Below, one piece after another: positions 28,651 through 38,043 of a stretch of 64,000 nt of DNA (its first letter is position 1; the number at the start of each line of letters is the position of its first letter). The stretch is taken from NCBI RefSeq assembly GCF_002806995.1, contig NZ_NIHE01000010.1, forward strand, positions 1 to 64,000, written 5' to 3'. The DNA comes from Confluentibacter lentus. Lineage in GTDB: Bacteria; Bacteroidota; Bacteroidia; Flavobacteriales; Flavobacteriaceae. The translations under genes were made by a program, and so were the position numbers. The notes below the pieces were generated by a model, which was given only the letters and a program-made list of their open reading frames with translations, was not told the origin of the DNA and ran no database searches.

Positions 28651-29463
28651 ATGAATTTATTCGATATTGAAAACAAAGTAGTGCTTGTTACAGGCGGAGG
28701 TGGTGTGCTTGGTGGTAGTATGGCCGAGTATTTATTAAAAAACGGAGCTATTGTCATTATATTACATTACAAAAAAGATACGGTTGATGAGACGGTAAAA
28801 CGTATGTCATCAATCAGTAAGAAAGTGGATGGGTTTGTATGCAATGTGACTGATGAAAAAAGTCTTCAAGAGGTGTCTGATGCTGTTATTTCCAAATATG
28901 GAAAGATAGATGTGTTAATAAATGCTGCAGGTGGTAATATGCCTGGTGCTACAGTAGGGCCAACGCAATCTTTTTTCGATATTAATATGGACGACTTTAG
29001 AAAGGTAGTTGATTTAAATCTGTTTGGAAGTATCATACCTTCTATTGTTTTTGGTAAAGAAATGGTGAAGAACAAAAAAGGCATCATCATTAATATATCT
29101 TCCATGGCTTCTGAGAGGGCCATTACAAGGGTAGCGGGTTATTCAGCATCCAAAGCAGCGATTGATAATTACACCAAATGGTTATCGGTTGAATTGGCGT
29201 TAAAATATGGCGACGGATTACGTGTGAATGCCATTGCTCCTGGATTCTTTATCGGAAACCAAAACAGAGCATTATTGCTAAATGAAGATGGCAGCTTGAC
29301 GCAAAGAGGCAATACCATTATTAGTAATACACCCATGAAACGTTTTGGAGAGGCTGATGAATTACACGGAGCGTTACATTATTTGTGTTCTGATGCTTCA
29401 AAATTTGTTACGGGCATTACTATTCCGGTAGATGGCGGATTTAGTGCATTTAGTGGCGTTTAA
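28651..29463 (+). CDS. SDR oxidoreductase, probable D-mannonate oxidoreductase (fructuronate reductase)
   Basis: 270 residues, classical short-chain dehydrogenase. The cofactor loop is VTGGGGVLGGSM at residue 14; NAAGGN is the central motif; the catalytic set is Ser in NISSMAS and Tyr/Lys in YSASKAA. The C-terminal FVTGITIPVDGGFSAFSG is standard. SDRs placed directly before uxuA in Bacteroidota and Bacillus interconvert D-fructuronate and D-mannonate. The assignment rests on this context, since SDR sequence alone does not fix substrate. It is the first gene of a five-gene operon; the next gene starts 16 bp downstream. Confidence 0.8.
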   Translation: MNLFDIENKVVLVTGGGGVLGGSMAEYLLKNGAIVIILHYKKDTVDETVKRMSSISKKVDGFVCNVTDEKSLQEVSDAVISKYGKIDVLINAAGGNMPGATVGPTQSFFDINMDDFRKVVDLNLFGSIIPSIVFGKEMVKNKKGIIINISSMASERAITRVAGYSASKAAIDNYTKWLSVELALKYGDGLRVNAIAPGFFIGNQNRALLLNEDGSLTQRGNTIISNTPMKRFGEADELHGALHYLCSDASKFVTGITIPVDGGFSAFSGV

Positions 29464-29479
29464 TAAAAATTAAAAAAAC

Positions 29480-30643
29480 ATGCAAGAAACATTTAGATGG
29501 TTCGGAGTAAATGACTCCGTAAAATTATCATATATAAAACAAGCAGGAGCAACTGGTGTAGTTACGGCCTTGCATCATGTTGCCAACGGCGAGGTTTGGG
29601 AGGTTGAAGAGATTTTAAAAGTCAAAAACCTTATTGAATCCCATGGTATGGAATGGTCGTTTATAGAAAGCATTCCCATTCATGAAAACATTAAGTTACG
29701 TAAAGGCGATTATTTGCAACGTATAGAAAACTACAAACAAAGCTTAAGAAACGTGGCTTCTTGTGGTATAAAAAATGTATGTTATAATTTCATGCCGGTA
29801 TTGGATTGGACGCGCACCGAATTGTTCTGGAAATTACCCGATGGAAGCACCGCTTTACGTTTTGATAAAGTGGACATGGCGGTTTTTGAGTGTTTCATCA
29901 TGGAACGTGAGGATGTTGAAGATTCTTATACACCAGAAATTTTAGAAAAGGCAAAAGTGCGTTTTTCTAAAATGACTTCCCAAGAAAAACAAGTTTTAGA
30001 AGACAATGTTTTAAAAGGTTTGCCTGGAACTGTGGACGATTTAACCATTCCTGTGTTTAAGGAGATGATTGCCCAATATGATAATCTGTCCCATGCCGAC
30101 TTAAAAGCTAATTTATCGTTCTTTTTAAACCAAGTGATTCCAGTTTGTGAAGAACATGGTATTGTAATGGCAATCCATCCAGACGACCCACCTATGGATA
30201 TTATGGGACTTCCAAGAATCATTAAATCTGAAAAAGATTTGGAAGATTTGGTTGGTTTTATTGATAGTCCATCAAACGGTATTACTTTTTGTACAGGGTC
30301 TTTGGGAGCTAATCCAGATAACGATTTGCCAAAACTAGTTAGAAAATTTGCTAATCGTATCCACTTTTTACATTTAAGAAACGTGAGGAGGGAAGCCGAC
30401 GGTAGTTTTTATGAGGACAATCACTTAGATGGATCTTCAGATATGTACGAAGTTGTGAAAGCTGTTTTGGAAATTGAAAAAGACCGCAATGTACAATTAC
30501 CTATGCGCCCCGATCACGGACATCAAATGCTACATGATTTAGAACCAAATAGTGCCTATCCGGGCTATACATCCATAGGACGTTTACGTGGTTTGGCAGA
30601 ATTACGTGGGCTAGCACTTGGTATTTCCAGAAGCTCTAAATAA
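29480..30643 (+). CDS. uxuA: Mannonate dehydratase
   Basis: 387 residues, UxuA family, of usual length. Motifs: FRWFGVNDSV at the N-terminus, CYNFMPVLDWTRTEL, MAIHPDDPP, ITFCTGSLGANPDNDL, IHFLHLRNV and MRPDHGHQM, which supply the metal-binding His/Cys/Asp set. The enzyme dehydrates D-mannonate to 2-keto-3-deoxy-D-gluconate in hexuronate catabolism. The KDG kinase and aldolase are not in the window. The stop codon (TAA) is followed at once by the ATG of the next gene, so the two are co-transcribed. Confidence 0.95.
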   Translation: MQETFRWFGVNDSVKLSYIKQAGATGVVTALHHVANGEVWEVEEILKVKNLIESHGMEWSFIESIPIHENIKLRKGDYLQRIENYKQSLRNVASCGIKNVCYNFMPVLDWTRTELFWKLPDGSTALRFDKVDMAVFECFIMEREDVEDSYTPEILEKAKVRFSKMTSQEKQVLEDNVLKGLPGTVDDLTIPVFKEMIAQYDNLSHADLKANLSFFLNQVIPVCEEHGIVMAIHPDDPPMDIMGLPRIIKSEKDLEDLVGFIDSPSNGITFCTGSLGANPDNDLPKLVRKFANRIHFLHLRNVRREADGSFYEDNHLDGSSDMYEVVKAVLEIEKDRNVQLPMRPDHGHQMLHDLEPNSAYPGYTSIGRLRGLAELRGLALGISRSSK

Positions 30644-31381
30644 ATGAAAGTTGGGCTGTTCATACCATGTTATGTCAATCAATTATATCCTAAAGTTGGA
30701 ATTGCCACTTTAGAGCTTTTAGAAAAGTTAGGGGTTGAAGTTGATTATCCAATCGGGCAAACATGTTGTGGACAGCCTTTAGGCAATTCAGGTTATGAAG
30801 ATGAATCAAAAGGAACTTGCCAGTTATTCATCGAAAACTTCAAAAAATACGACTATATTGTTTGTCCTTCAGGGAGTTGTGTATATCACGTAAAAAAACA
30901 CTTTGATATTTTAGAACAAACAGATGATGTTATAAATGTTCAAAATAACATCTATGAATTAAGTCAATTTATCTTTCAAATCTTAGGTAAAACCAATGTA
31001 GGTGCGTCTTTTCCATATAAAGTCGGCATTCATAAAAGTTGTCATGGTTTGCGGGGTTTGCGTTTGGGGTCTTGTTCAGAACGTATGGATGCTCCATATT
31101 CCATTGAAGAAAATCTGCTAAAGGAAGTCAAAGGTATTCAATTAAAAACTTTAAATAGGGTAGATGAGTGCTGCGGATTTGGAGGGACATTTTCCATTTT
31201 TGAAGAAGCCATTTCAATAAAAATGGGAAAAGACAGGATCCAAGACCATCTAAATAGCGACGTTGAGGTAATTACTGGTACAGACCAATCGTGTTTAATG
31301 CATTTAGAAGGTTTGATTAATAGAAACAACCAGCCTTTAAAAGTGATGCATATAGCTGAAATCTTAAATAGCGCTTTATAA
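30644..31381 (+). CDS. lutA: L-lactate utilisation protein LutA/LldE (CCG-domain Fe-S protein)
   Basis: 245 residues with two cysteine-rich CCG repeats: CCGQPLGNSG near residue 41 and CCGFGGTFS near residue 175, plus the intervening CPSGSC and HKSCHGLRG. LutA forms a complex with LutB and LutC that oxidises L-lactate to pyruvate. The start abuts the uxuA stop and the stop overlaps lutB by one base. Placement behind uronate genes is noted as unusual context; lactate could arise from deoxysugar breakdown. Confidence 0.92.
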   Translation: MKVGLFIPCYVNQLYPKVGIATLELLEKLGVEVDYPIGQTCCGQPLGNSGYEDESKGTCQLFIENFKKYDYIVCPSGSCVYHVKKHFDILEQTDDVINVQNNIYELSQFIFQILGKTNVGASFPYKVGIHKSCHGLRGLRLGSCSERMDAPYSIEENLLKEVKGIQLKTLNRVDECCGFGGTFSIFEEAISIKMGKDRIQDHLNSDVEVITGTDQSCLMHLEGLINRNNQPLKVMHIAEILNSAL

Positions 31382-32742
31382 TGTCGCACGCCAAAGAAGC
31401 CGAATTATTTAATAACGATGAAGCTAAAGTCAATTGGCACGACCAAGCTTTGTGGTTTGTTAGAAATAAACGGGATAAGGCAGCGCATACTGTAAAAGGC
31501 TGGGAAGAACTACGGAATTTAGCTTCAGCCATCAAAGCAAACGTGCTTTCCAATTTAGATGAGTATCTTGTAGAGTTTGAAGAAAATGCTCAAAAAAATG
31601 GTATCCACATCCATTGGGCAACAGATGCTGAAGAACATAACAAAATTGTTCATAATATATTGTTGAAAAACAACGCTAAAAAGGTTGTTAAAAGCAAATC
31701 GATGCTGACTGAAGAATGTCATTTAAATCCGTATTTAGAAGTTAACGGCATTGAAGTTATTGACACGGATTTAGGTGAACGCATCGTTCAATTGGCAAAA
31801 GAACCCCCTAGCCATATAGTATTGCCCGCTATTCACAAAACAAAAGAAGAGGTAGATGTATTATTCCAAAAACACTTGGGAACTATTCCAAGTGAAGGCA
31901 ATCCCCAATATTTAACCAGCGAAGCCAGAAAACATTTACGAAATAAATTTCTAAAAGCCGATGCTGCCATCACAGGCGTCAATTTTGCCGTGGCAGAAAC
32001 AGGTGGTATTGTAGTTTGCACCAATGAGGGCAATGCCGATATGGGTGTGCATTTGGCAAAAATTCATATTGCCAGTATGGGCATTGAAAAAATTATTCCA
32101 AAGGAAAAGCATTTAGGTATTTTTTTAAGGTTGTTGGCAAGAAGTGCCACCGGACAGCCTATAACTACCTACTCTTCGCATTTTAATAAACCGAGCGAAG
32201 GAAAGGAAATGCACATTATTATTGTTGATAATGGAAGAACAGAACAATTAGGTAGAGAACATTTTAGAAGCTCTTTAAACTGCATTCGATGTGGTGCTTG
32301 TATGAATACATGTCCGATTTATAGACGAAGCGGTGGACATAGTTATAAAGCCACCATACCAGGACCCATAGGTTCCATATTATCACCGGGAACGGATTTA
32401 AAAAAACACAGTTCATTGCCGTTTGCATCCACGTTATGTGGCTCTTGTAGTGATGTTTGCCCTGTGAAAATCAATATTCATGAGCAGTTGTACCAATGGC
32501 GCCAAATCATCACGAAAGATGTTAAGCAACCAATTGTAAAAAAAACAGTTTTAAAAATGACTGGACGCGTTTTAGGAAATTCTAAATTATATGGGTTTTT
32601 TGGAAAATCAGCGCGATTTATGTTGAAACACCTCCCGAAATCTGTCATCAATTCCCAAACAAATACTTGGGGAAAAGCAAGGGATTTGCCCAAAGTTGAA
32701 AACGATAATTTTGAGGATTGGTATAAAAAAAGGAAATCATGA
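31381..32742 (+). CDS. lutB: L-lactate utilisation protein LutB/LldF
   Basis: 453 residues. An N-terminal LUD domain (about 65-300, with VNFAVAETGGIVVCTNEGNA) is followed by two 4Fe-4S clusters: CIRCGACMNTCPIYRR near residue 301, and CGSCSDVCPV near residue 356. A C-terminal LutB-type tail follows. It is the iron-sulfur electron-transfer subunit of the Lut complex. It overlaps lutA by 1 nt and lutC by 4 nt, showing tight translational coupling. Confidence 0.93.
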   Translation: MSHAKEAELFNNDEAKVNWHDQALWFVRNKRDKAAHTVKGWEELRNLASAIKANVLSNLDEYLVEFEENAQKNGIHIHWATDAEEHNKIVHNILLKNNAKKVVKSKSMLTEECHLNPYLEVNGIEVIDTDLGERIVQLAKEPPSHIVLPAIHKTKEEVDVLFQKHLGTIPSEGNPQYLTSEARKHLRNKFLKADAAITGVNFAVAETGGIVVCTNEGNADMGVHLAKIHIASMGIEKIIPKEKHLGIFLRLLARSATGQPITTYSSHFNKPSEGKEMHIIIVDNGRTEQLGREHFRSSLNCIRCGACMNTCPIYRRSGGHSYKATIPGPIGSILSPGTDLKKHSSLPFASTLCGSCSDVCPVKINIHEQLYQWRQIITKDVKQPIVKKTVLKMTGRVLGNSKLYGFFGKSARFMLKHLPKSVINSQTNTWGKARDLPKVENDNFEDWYKKRKS

Positions 32743-33320
32743 GTAGAGAATCCATATTGAGTGCTATAAAAAAAAACAAACCAGAGCAGGTGTCTTTACC
32801 AGAAATCGATTTAGGGATTTTTCATGAAGATGTTGATTTGGTTGAAACATTTTCTAAAAATCTAGAATCAGTAGGAGGTAGGATTGTTTCTTTTAATAGA
32901 ATAGAAGATTTGGATGCCGAAATTAAAAAACGATATCCAAATGCAAAACATATCGTATCCTGTTCAAGTGAATCAAATTTAGCAACTATGTCAATTTCAA
33001 ATGAAACCGAGCCACATAGTTTAGAATGTATTGATTTGGTTATTATTGATGCGCAAGTTGGCGTTTCAGAAAATGGGGCTGTTTGGATTTCTGATAACGA
33101 TTTTATCGTTCGTGTTTTACCATTTATTACCAACGATTTGGTTTTAATACTGTCCAAAAAAGACATTTGTTTGCACATGCATGAGGCATATAATATTATC
33201 TCAAAACGATATAGAACCTTCGGATTATTTCTTTCCGGACCTTCAAAAACAGCCGATATAGAGCAATGTTTAGTCATTGGTGCCCAAGGAGCTGTTAGCC
33301 TTACAGTTTTTCTAATTTAA
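32739..33320 (+). CDS. lutC: L-lactate utilisation protein LutC/LldG (LUD domain)
   Basis: 193 residues, a single LUD domain. Recognisable are MSRESILSAIKKNKP, the strand GVSENGAVWI, the central INDLV-like loop (FITNDLVLIL) and the end FLSGPSKTADIEQCLVIGAQ. It is the third subunit of the Lut complex. Last gene of the SDR-uxuA-lutABC operon; a bidirectional terminator follows. Confidence 0.92.
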   Translation: MSRESILSAIKKNKPEQVSLPEIDLGIFHEDVDLVETFSKNLESVGGRIVSFNRIEDLDAEIKKRYPNAKHIVSCSSESNLATMSISNETEPHSLECIDLVIIDAQVGVSENGAVWISDNDFIVRVLPFITNDLVLILSKKDICLHMHEAYNIISKRYRTFGLFLSGPSKTADIEQCLVIGAQGAVSLTVFLI

Positions 33321-33361
33321 GCGTATTGATTAGCTTCCGTAAGGTTATTATATACCATAAA

Positions 33362-33397
33362 AAAAACCTATGACAAGTTAGCTCGCCATAGGTTTTT
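33362..33397. terminator. Bidirectional terminator between lutC and GH3
   Basis: AAAAACCTATG (33362-33372) pairs perfectly with CATAGGTTTTT (33387-33397), with A and T runs at each side. It separates the convergent operon and GH3 gene. Confidence 0.85.
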
Positions 33398-33416
33398 AAG
33401 TTGTTAAATCCGTTTG

Positions 33417-36400
33417 TTATAATTCTTTCAATCCACTATTTGTTATGTGGAAATAGTCAAAAGACACATTAAAGGGAGTGCTGAGTTTTGTAGTATCTGA
33501 ATCAAACCAATACGTACTTTTCATATATTGTATTATCAATCCATCGCTTACAATGAGCCCTGACTTGATATCCTTTAATAGTACATTTACCATTCCTAGA
33601 GTTTCAAATTTTTTGCCATCGAAAGAATAATAAGCGGTGTACAGACTGCCTTTTTTCTCTAATTTTAGAATTAAATAATTACTACCTATTATTTCTGTTG
33701 GCACATTAAAACTTGCTACGGATTTTGCAATATCGTTTTCTTCCATCATAAAGTCGATGGTGCCCGCTTGAACGCCGCTTGAACGTGTTGTTTTTGTAAC
33801 AGCACGGAACATCAATTTAACAAAATTACTATCATCTTGATAAGCTAGAATGCCTGTGTTTTCTGGTTGTGAAGGCGTTCTGGAGCAAACCAATTTAGTC
33901 TCTGCTATCCAATCATTATTAGCGCTTTGTAGCAGTATATTTCTAGCGTTATTGGTGCCTTCCGATATATCTCCCTCTTCACTTGTAATAGTAAGCGATC
34001 CATTATTAGTGTTTTTAGTGGCATTATTTTCCCTAAACCATGTCCATTGATTACCCACAGAACCATTAAACTCATCACTAACGGAATTAACATCAAAATT
34101 GAAGTAATACATATTTGTTTCCAATGTGATGTTGTCAATAAGCTTTACAATGGTTGTTCCTGGAATGCTTTTAGCTTGTTCAATATCTATAGTCATGTTA
34201 TCTCCCAAAGCAGTCGCTTTCACCACGGGAATTTTTGATTTTGAACTCAAAAGATAACTGTAAGCTTTTACATTTTTATCAAAACCACTGATATTCTTGC
34301 CATTGATGGTAATGGATTTAGGATTCAGGTCAGGCATGACTTTCAGCGGATAATTATTTGAAACGGTTATCCCATCAACAGTAACATAGGCGTGTATTAA
34401 TGCTACTCCCACACCCGTAGCTATTACTTTTCCAGTTTCGTCAACTTTGGCAACGGATGGATTATTGCTTTTGTAATCCACTTTAGCCTTTGCTAGGTCG
34501 TAAAAACTATCGTCAGACATCGCTGCAGTGACACTCGTTTGAATCATATCTCCAGGTCTTAAAACAACTTTATCGCTTTCAGCAACAACCGTTGTTAATA
34601 TAGGTTTATAAGTGCCACTCATGTTGGCTTCTACTTGACCTTTAATAGCTCTGGAGGATGCACCAATTTCAAAAATGTATTTTCCTTGGTCGAAAGTGAT
34701 TTTACCTGCTATGGTATCCCAAAACCACAAATCAGCACAGTCTATATCAATAGATACCGTTTTTACTTGTCCTTTTGGAATGGTGACTCTTTTAAAACCT
34801 TTTAATCTTTTAATAGGTCGTTCCATGGAAGCAGGACTATCCGGCGTTTTTAAATATATCTGAACAACTTCATCACCATCAACAGCTCCGGTGTTTTTAA
34901 CATCCACACTAATGGTGACTTTATCATTAGGAGTTATATTGTTTTTATTGATTTTGAAATTACTGTATTCAAAGTCAGTGTAAGACATGCCAAATCCGAA
35001 TTCATACGAAACATCTTTATTATAATACCAATACGTTCTTCCATTGGTGCCGTCACCACGCAAGGTGTAGTCATTAAAATCAGGAAGATCGTTTAATGAT
35101 TTATGCCACGTAACATTTAGTTTTCCACCCGGATTCACATCACCGAATAAAATTTTAGCCATGGCGGTGCCTTGTGCTTGCCCATTGTAACCCGTCCAGA
35201 TAATACCGGGAATGTTTGGTGAATTTTTGAACTGTTCCACTTCAACCATGCCCATGGTTTGCATTACGACAATAGTATTTGGGTTGACGGCTGCAACCGA
35301 TTTAATGAGTTCGTTTTGGTTTCCTGGTAAGGTTATTTCAAAACGATCGGATTCTTCTCTTCCTGTTGTTTGATCAGTACCAACAAATATTAAAGTAACG
35401 TCGGCTGAGGCTGCCATATCTAAAGTTTCTTTATCTGTCCACGGAGTTTCTGCTTCACGATATACCAATACAATGGTTTGAGGACCAGTAATGCCCAATG
35501 TGTTTATTTTAACTGGAACCGATTTAGCTCTTGGAAAACCACCTGATTGTTGAGTGCCTTGAATTTTTTCGGTTGCCAATATATTGCCTGTTGGAGAACC
35601 GACTCTCACTTCTAGTAATCCGCCTTCAGCAGTTACTGTCATGTTAAATTTAATAGTATCAACATTGGTTATATCAACGTTGTTATAGGCCGTCCAGTCG
35701 CCATCTTTTATGCCTCGAACTGAAACTTGTCCAAATCGGGCAGAGGTAATCAAACCCGCAGCTGAACCATCAAATTTTGTGGCATCATAGTCCTTTAAAA
35801 CCTTATCCTTGCTCACTGTTGAGAAACTCATCATGGTAAAGAAATCCGTTTTCCTATCCGTATTTCCACTTGATTTGGACACAACTTCTATATTAAGATT
35901 ATGCTGTTTTATATACTTTTGAATCCCTGCCAAAGGAGTTATTTTTAAAGAAGGTTCCACTTCACCCGAATAATCGCCTAACTCAATTTTATTGGCTTGT
36001 GGCCCTAAAACAGCTATTCTTTTAATACCTTTTAAATTGATAGGTAGTGCTTTTGTGTTGGTTTTGCCAACAAGATTATTTTTAAGTAGAACAGGAGTTT
36101 TAAGTGCAATTTCTAAAGCAAGATCATTATGTGAAGGATCATTAATGATGTTTGGTTTAATGTTGGTGTAAGACACTTTTTCCTTTGGGTCAAACTCTCC
36201 AATTCTCATTCTGATGGTAAAAATATTTATTAAGGCTTTATCGATATCTGCTTGGGTTAACAAGCCTTTTTCTAGGGCACTTAAAGCATGGTTTTGATAT
36301 ATACTGCCACAGTCAGTATCCACTCCAGCTAAAAGTCCCAAAGCAGCTGCTTCTTCGTTGGATTTAACGTAATTATGACCTCTAAATATATCATCAATCG

Positions 36401-37217
36401 CCCCGCAATCACCTGTAACATAGCCTTCCATGCCATAAGTTTTGCGGGCAATATAATCCACTAAATATTTGCTGGCAGACATGGGTACACCATTTACGGC
36501 ACCATAAGCCGTCATGATAGATGGTAGTTTGTCTTCACGTATCAATGTTCTATATGGGGATAGATAGAACTCCCTCATATCCCTATCATCCATATTAGAA
36601 CTTCCAGAATGGCGGTTAAATTCCGTATTATTGGCAAAATAATGCTTTCCACAAGGAACAGATTTAAGATATGTAGGGTCGTCGCCCATCAAACCTTGAA
36701 TAAAACTTTTTCCAATTTGAGACACTAAAAAAGGATCTTCCCCAAATGTTTCGGCTGTTCTTCCCCAACGTGGATCTCTTGCTGGTTCAATAACGGGCGA
36801 CCAATAGGTGAGTGTAAAAATAAGATCATGGTTAAAACCCCTTGCTTCATCCGAAATCACTTTTGTTTCACGCTTTATCAGTTCAGGATCCCATGTGGCA
36901 CCTACCGCTACGCTGTTGGGAAATGAGGTAGCGGTCATACCGCTATTATTGTTTCTACCCATAATACCATGCAAAGCTTCACCCCAGAAATCATAGTGAT
37001 TAACGCCTAGTCTTGGAATAGGGGGCATGGTATTACCTAATTGACTTTGCTTTTCTTCAGGAGTCATCCTCGAAACTAGGTCTATGGCCCTTTCTTTAAA
37101 TGAATACGATGTGTTTAGATAAATGGGGATTTTTGCTTTTTCTTGTTTTGGTAAAAAAGCCATGGAAACAAGGCAGCAAAGGCTGAAATAAAACAATTTA
37201 GTTTTGGTGGTTTTCAT
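33417..37217 (-). CDS. Secreted multidomain GH3 (beta-xylosidase type) with carbohydrate-binding and Ig-like extensions
   Basis: 1266 residues, about 400 more than an ordinary GH3 xylosidase. A signal peptide is at 1-28. The GH3 barrel has DPRWGRTAETFGEDP and nucleophile Asp270 in GYVTGDCGAID. The second GH3 domain is interrupted at about 465-590 by a CBM6-like insert (FGQVSVRGIKDGDWTAYNNV). A fibronectin-III-like domain follows. Beyond the usual end come a Big_2-type Ig domain (YKSNNPSVAKVDETGKV), a small beta-sandwich, and a concanavalin-like C-terminal domain (DEFNGSVGNQWTWF). The barrel resembles Xyl3A-type xylosidases; the extra modules should anchor it to polysaccharide. Confidence 0.88.
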   Translation of the reverse strand: MKTTKTKLFYFSLCCLVSMAFLPKQEKAKIPIYLNTSYSFKERAIDLVSRMTPEEKQSQLGNTMPPIPRLGVNHYDFWGEALHGIMGRNNNSGMTATSFPNSVAVGATWDPELIKRETKVISDEARGFNHDLIFTLTYWSPVIEPARDPRWGRTAETFGEDPFLVSQIGKSFIQGLMGDDPTYLKSVPCGKHYFANNTEFNRHSGSSNMDDRDMREFYLSPYRTLIREDKLPSIMTAYGAVNGVPMSASKYLVDYIARKTYGMEGYVTGDCGAIDDIFRGHNYVKSNEEAAALGLLAGVDTDCGSIYQNHALSALEKGLLTQADIDKALINIFTIRMRIGEFDPKEKVSYTNIKPNIINDPSHNDLALEIALKTPVLLKNNLVGKTNTKALPINLKGIKRIAVLGPQANKIELGDYSGEVEPSLKITPLAGIQKYIKQHNLNIEVVSKSSGNTDRKTDFFTMMSFSTVSKDKVLKDYDATKFDGSAAGLITSARFGQVSVRGIKDGDWTAYNNVDITNVDTIKFNMTVTAEGGLLEVRVGSPTGNILATEKIQGTQQSGGFPRAKSVPVKINTLGITGPQTIVLVYREAETPWTDKETLDMAASADVTLIFVGTDQTTGREESDRFEITLPGNQNELIKSVAAVNPNTIVVMQTMGMVEVEQFKNSPNIPGIIWTGYNGQAQGTAMAKILFGDVNPGGKLNVTWHKSLNDLPDFNDYTLRGDGTNGRTYWYYNKDVSYEFGFGMSYTDFEYSNFKINKNNITPNDKVTISVDVKNTGAVDGDEVVQIYLKTPDSPASMERPIKRLKGFKRVTIPKGQVKTVSIDIDCADLWFWDTIAGKITFDQGKYIFEIGASSRAIKGQVEANMSGTYKPILTTVVAESDKVVLRPGDMIQTSVTAAMSDDSFYDLAKAKVDYKSNNPSVAKVDETGKVIATGVGVALIHAYVTVDGITVSNNYPLKVMPDLNPKSITINGKNISGFDKNVKAYSYLLSSKSKIPVVKATALGDNMTIDIEQAKSIPGTTIVKLIDNITLETNMYYFNFDVNSVSDEFNGSVGNQWTWFRENNATKNTNNGSLTITSEEGDISEGTNNARNILLQSANNDWIAETKLVCSRTPSQPENTGILAYQDDSNFVKLMFRAVTKTTRSSGVQAGTIDFMMEENDIAKSVASFNVPTEIIGSNYLILKLEKKGSLYTAYYSFDGKKFETLGMVNVLLKDIKSGLIVSDGLIIQYMKSTYWFDSDTTKLSTPFNVSFDYFHITNSGLKEL

Positions 37218-37317
37218 TTGTATTTAAATTTTGTGATTTCGAAGAATGATTTATTGAATAACAACCTGATAAAGTGGTTAATGCGAAGAGAAGTTTATTT
37301 AAACTTTTTAATATCAT
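37198..37317 (-). CDS. 39-residue lipoprotein-signal-like leader peptide overlapping the GH3 start
   Basis: ATG at 37317 reads MILKSLNKLLFALTTLSGCY and ends at 37198, 20 nt inside the GH3 gene in another frame. LTTLSGC is a good lipobox after a basic, hydrophobic segment, but only 20 residues follow the Cys. It could be a short real lipoprotein coupled to GH3 translation, or the remains of a longer lipoprotein gene. GH3 keeps its own signal peptide, so it is not simply a misread start. No family is recognised. Confidence 0.35.
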   Translation of the reverse strand: MILKSLNKLLFALTTLSGCYSINHSSKSQNLNTNENHQN

Positions 37318-38043
37318 GGTTGCTTATTAGCTTAAAAAAATCTAATAGCATTTTAATTTTTTAAACGCTTCAGTACTTGCCATAAATCTTGTAAAAACAA
37401 TTAAATCCTTTATGTCAAATTCAGTATGGAAGGTTATAATAAATCTCGTGCAGTAGTGTATAAAATATGGTTAAAATGACATATAAAAATAAGAAATATT
37501 TTTGTGTTACAGTAGATTTTTATAGGAGTAAACTGAAATTAAATTTCATTAAATAAAAGAAAAAAATATGATTCTTATTATAGAAATTGAAAAGATGAAT
37601 AAACTGAAATAATCATTATTGTTTTATTCATACAAAGTTGAGGTTTCTAAATTTCAGTATATCCCAACCGCACCTAATTTTAATTAGTAAACTGGGTTTA
37701 AATCATAATTTAGTTTCTAAAATTATATTTTTAAATTTGGTTTTATACCATTAAAAATTTCATTCTTTACCTTCATAAATCACCATTTCACAGCAATAAT
37801 TGTTTGGTATTGTGCTAAAAGTTATGAGATTAATGGTATTTATTTTTTACAATCGTTTTCAAATAAATATGAAATTTTTTATATATTTAGAAATAATTTT
37901 ATTGTGCCCCTAATGTCTGTTTTTGGTTATTTTCTCTCATACAAGCCGTAAAAAGTGCGTGTTTCTATACTAAATTATGATACAATAGTGCACTTTAAAT
38001 CTTAAAAACCAACCGGTATTTTTATATTATTTAATTAAGACAC
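37318..38043. other. 726-bp AT-rich gap between divergent genes
   Basis: No reading frame of substance. It must hold promoters for the GH3 gene and the hybrid kinase, but no full match to the TTG-N20-TAnnTTTG layout was found by eye. Confidence 0.4.
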
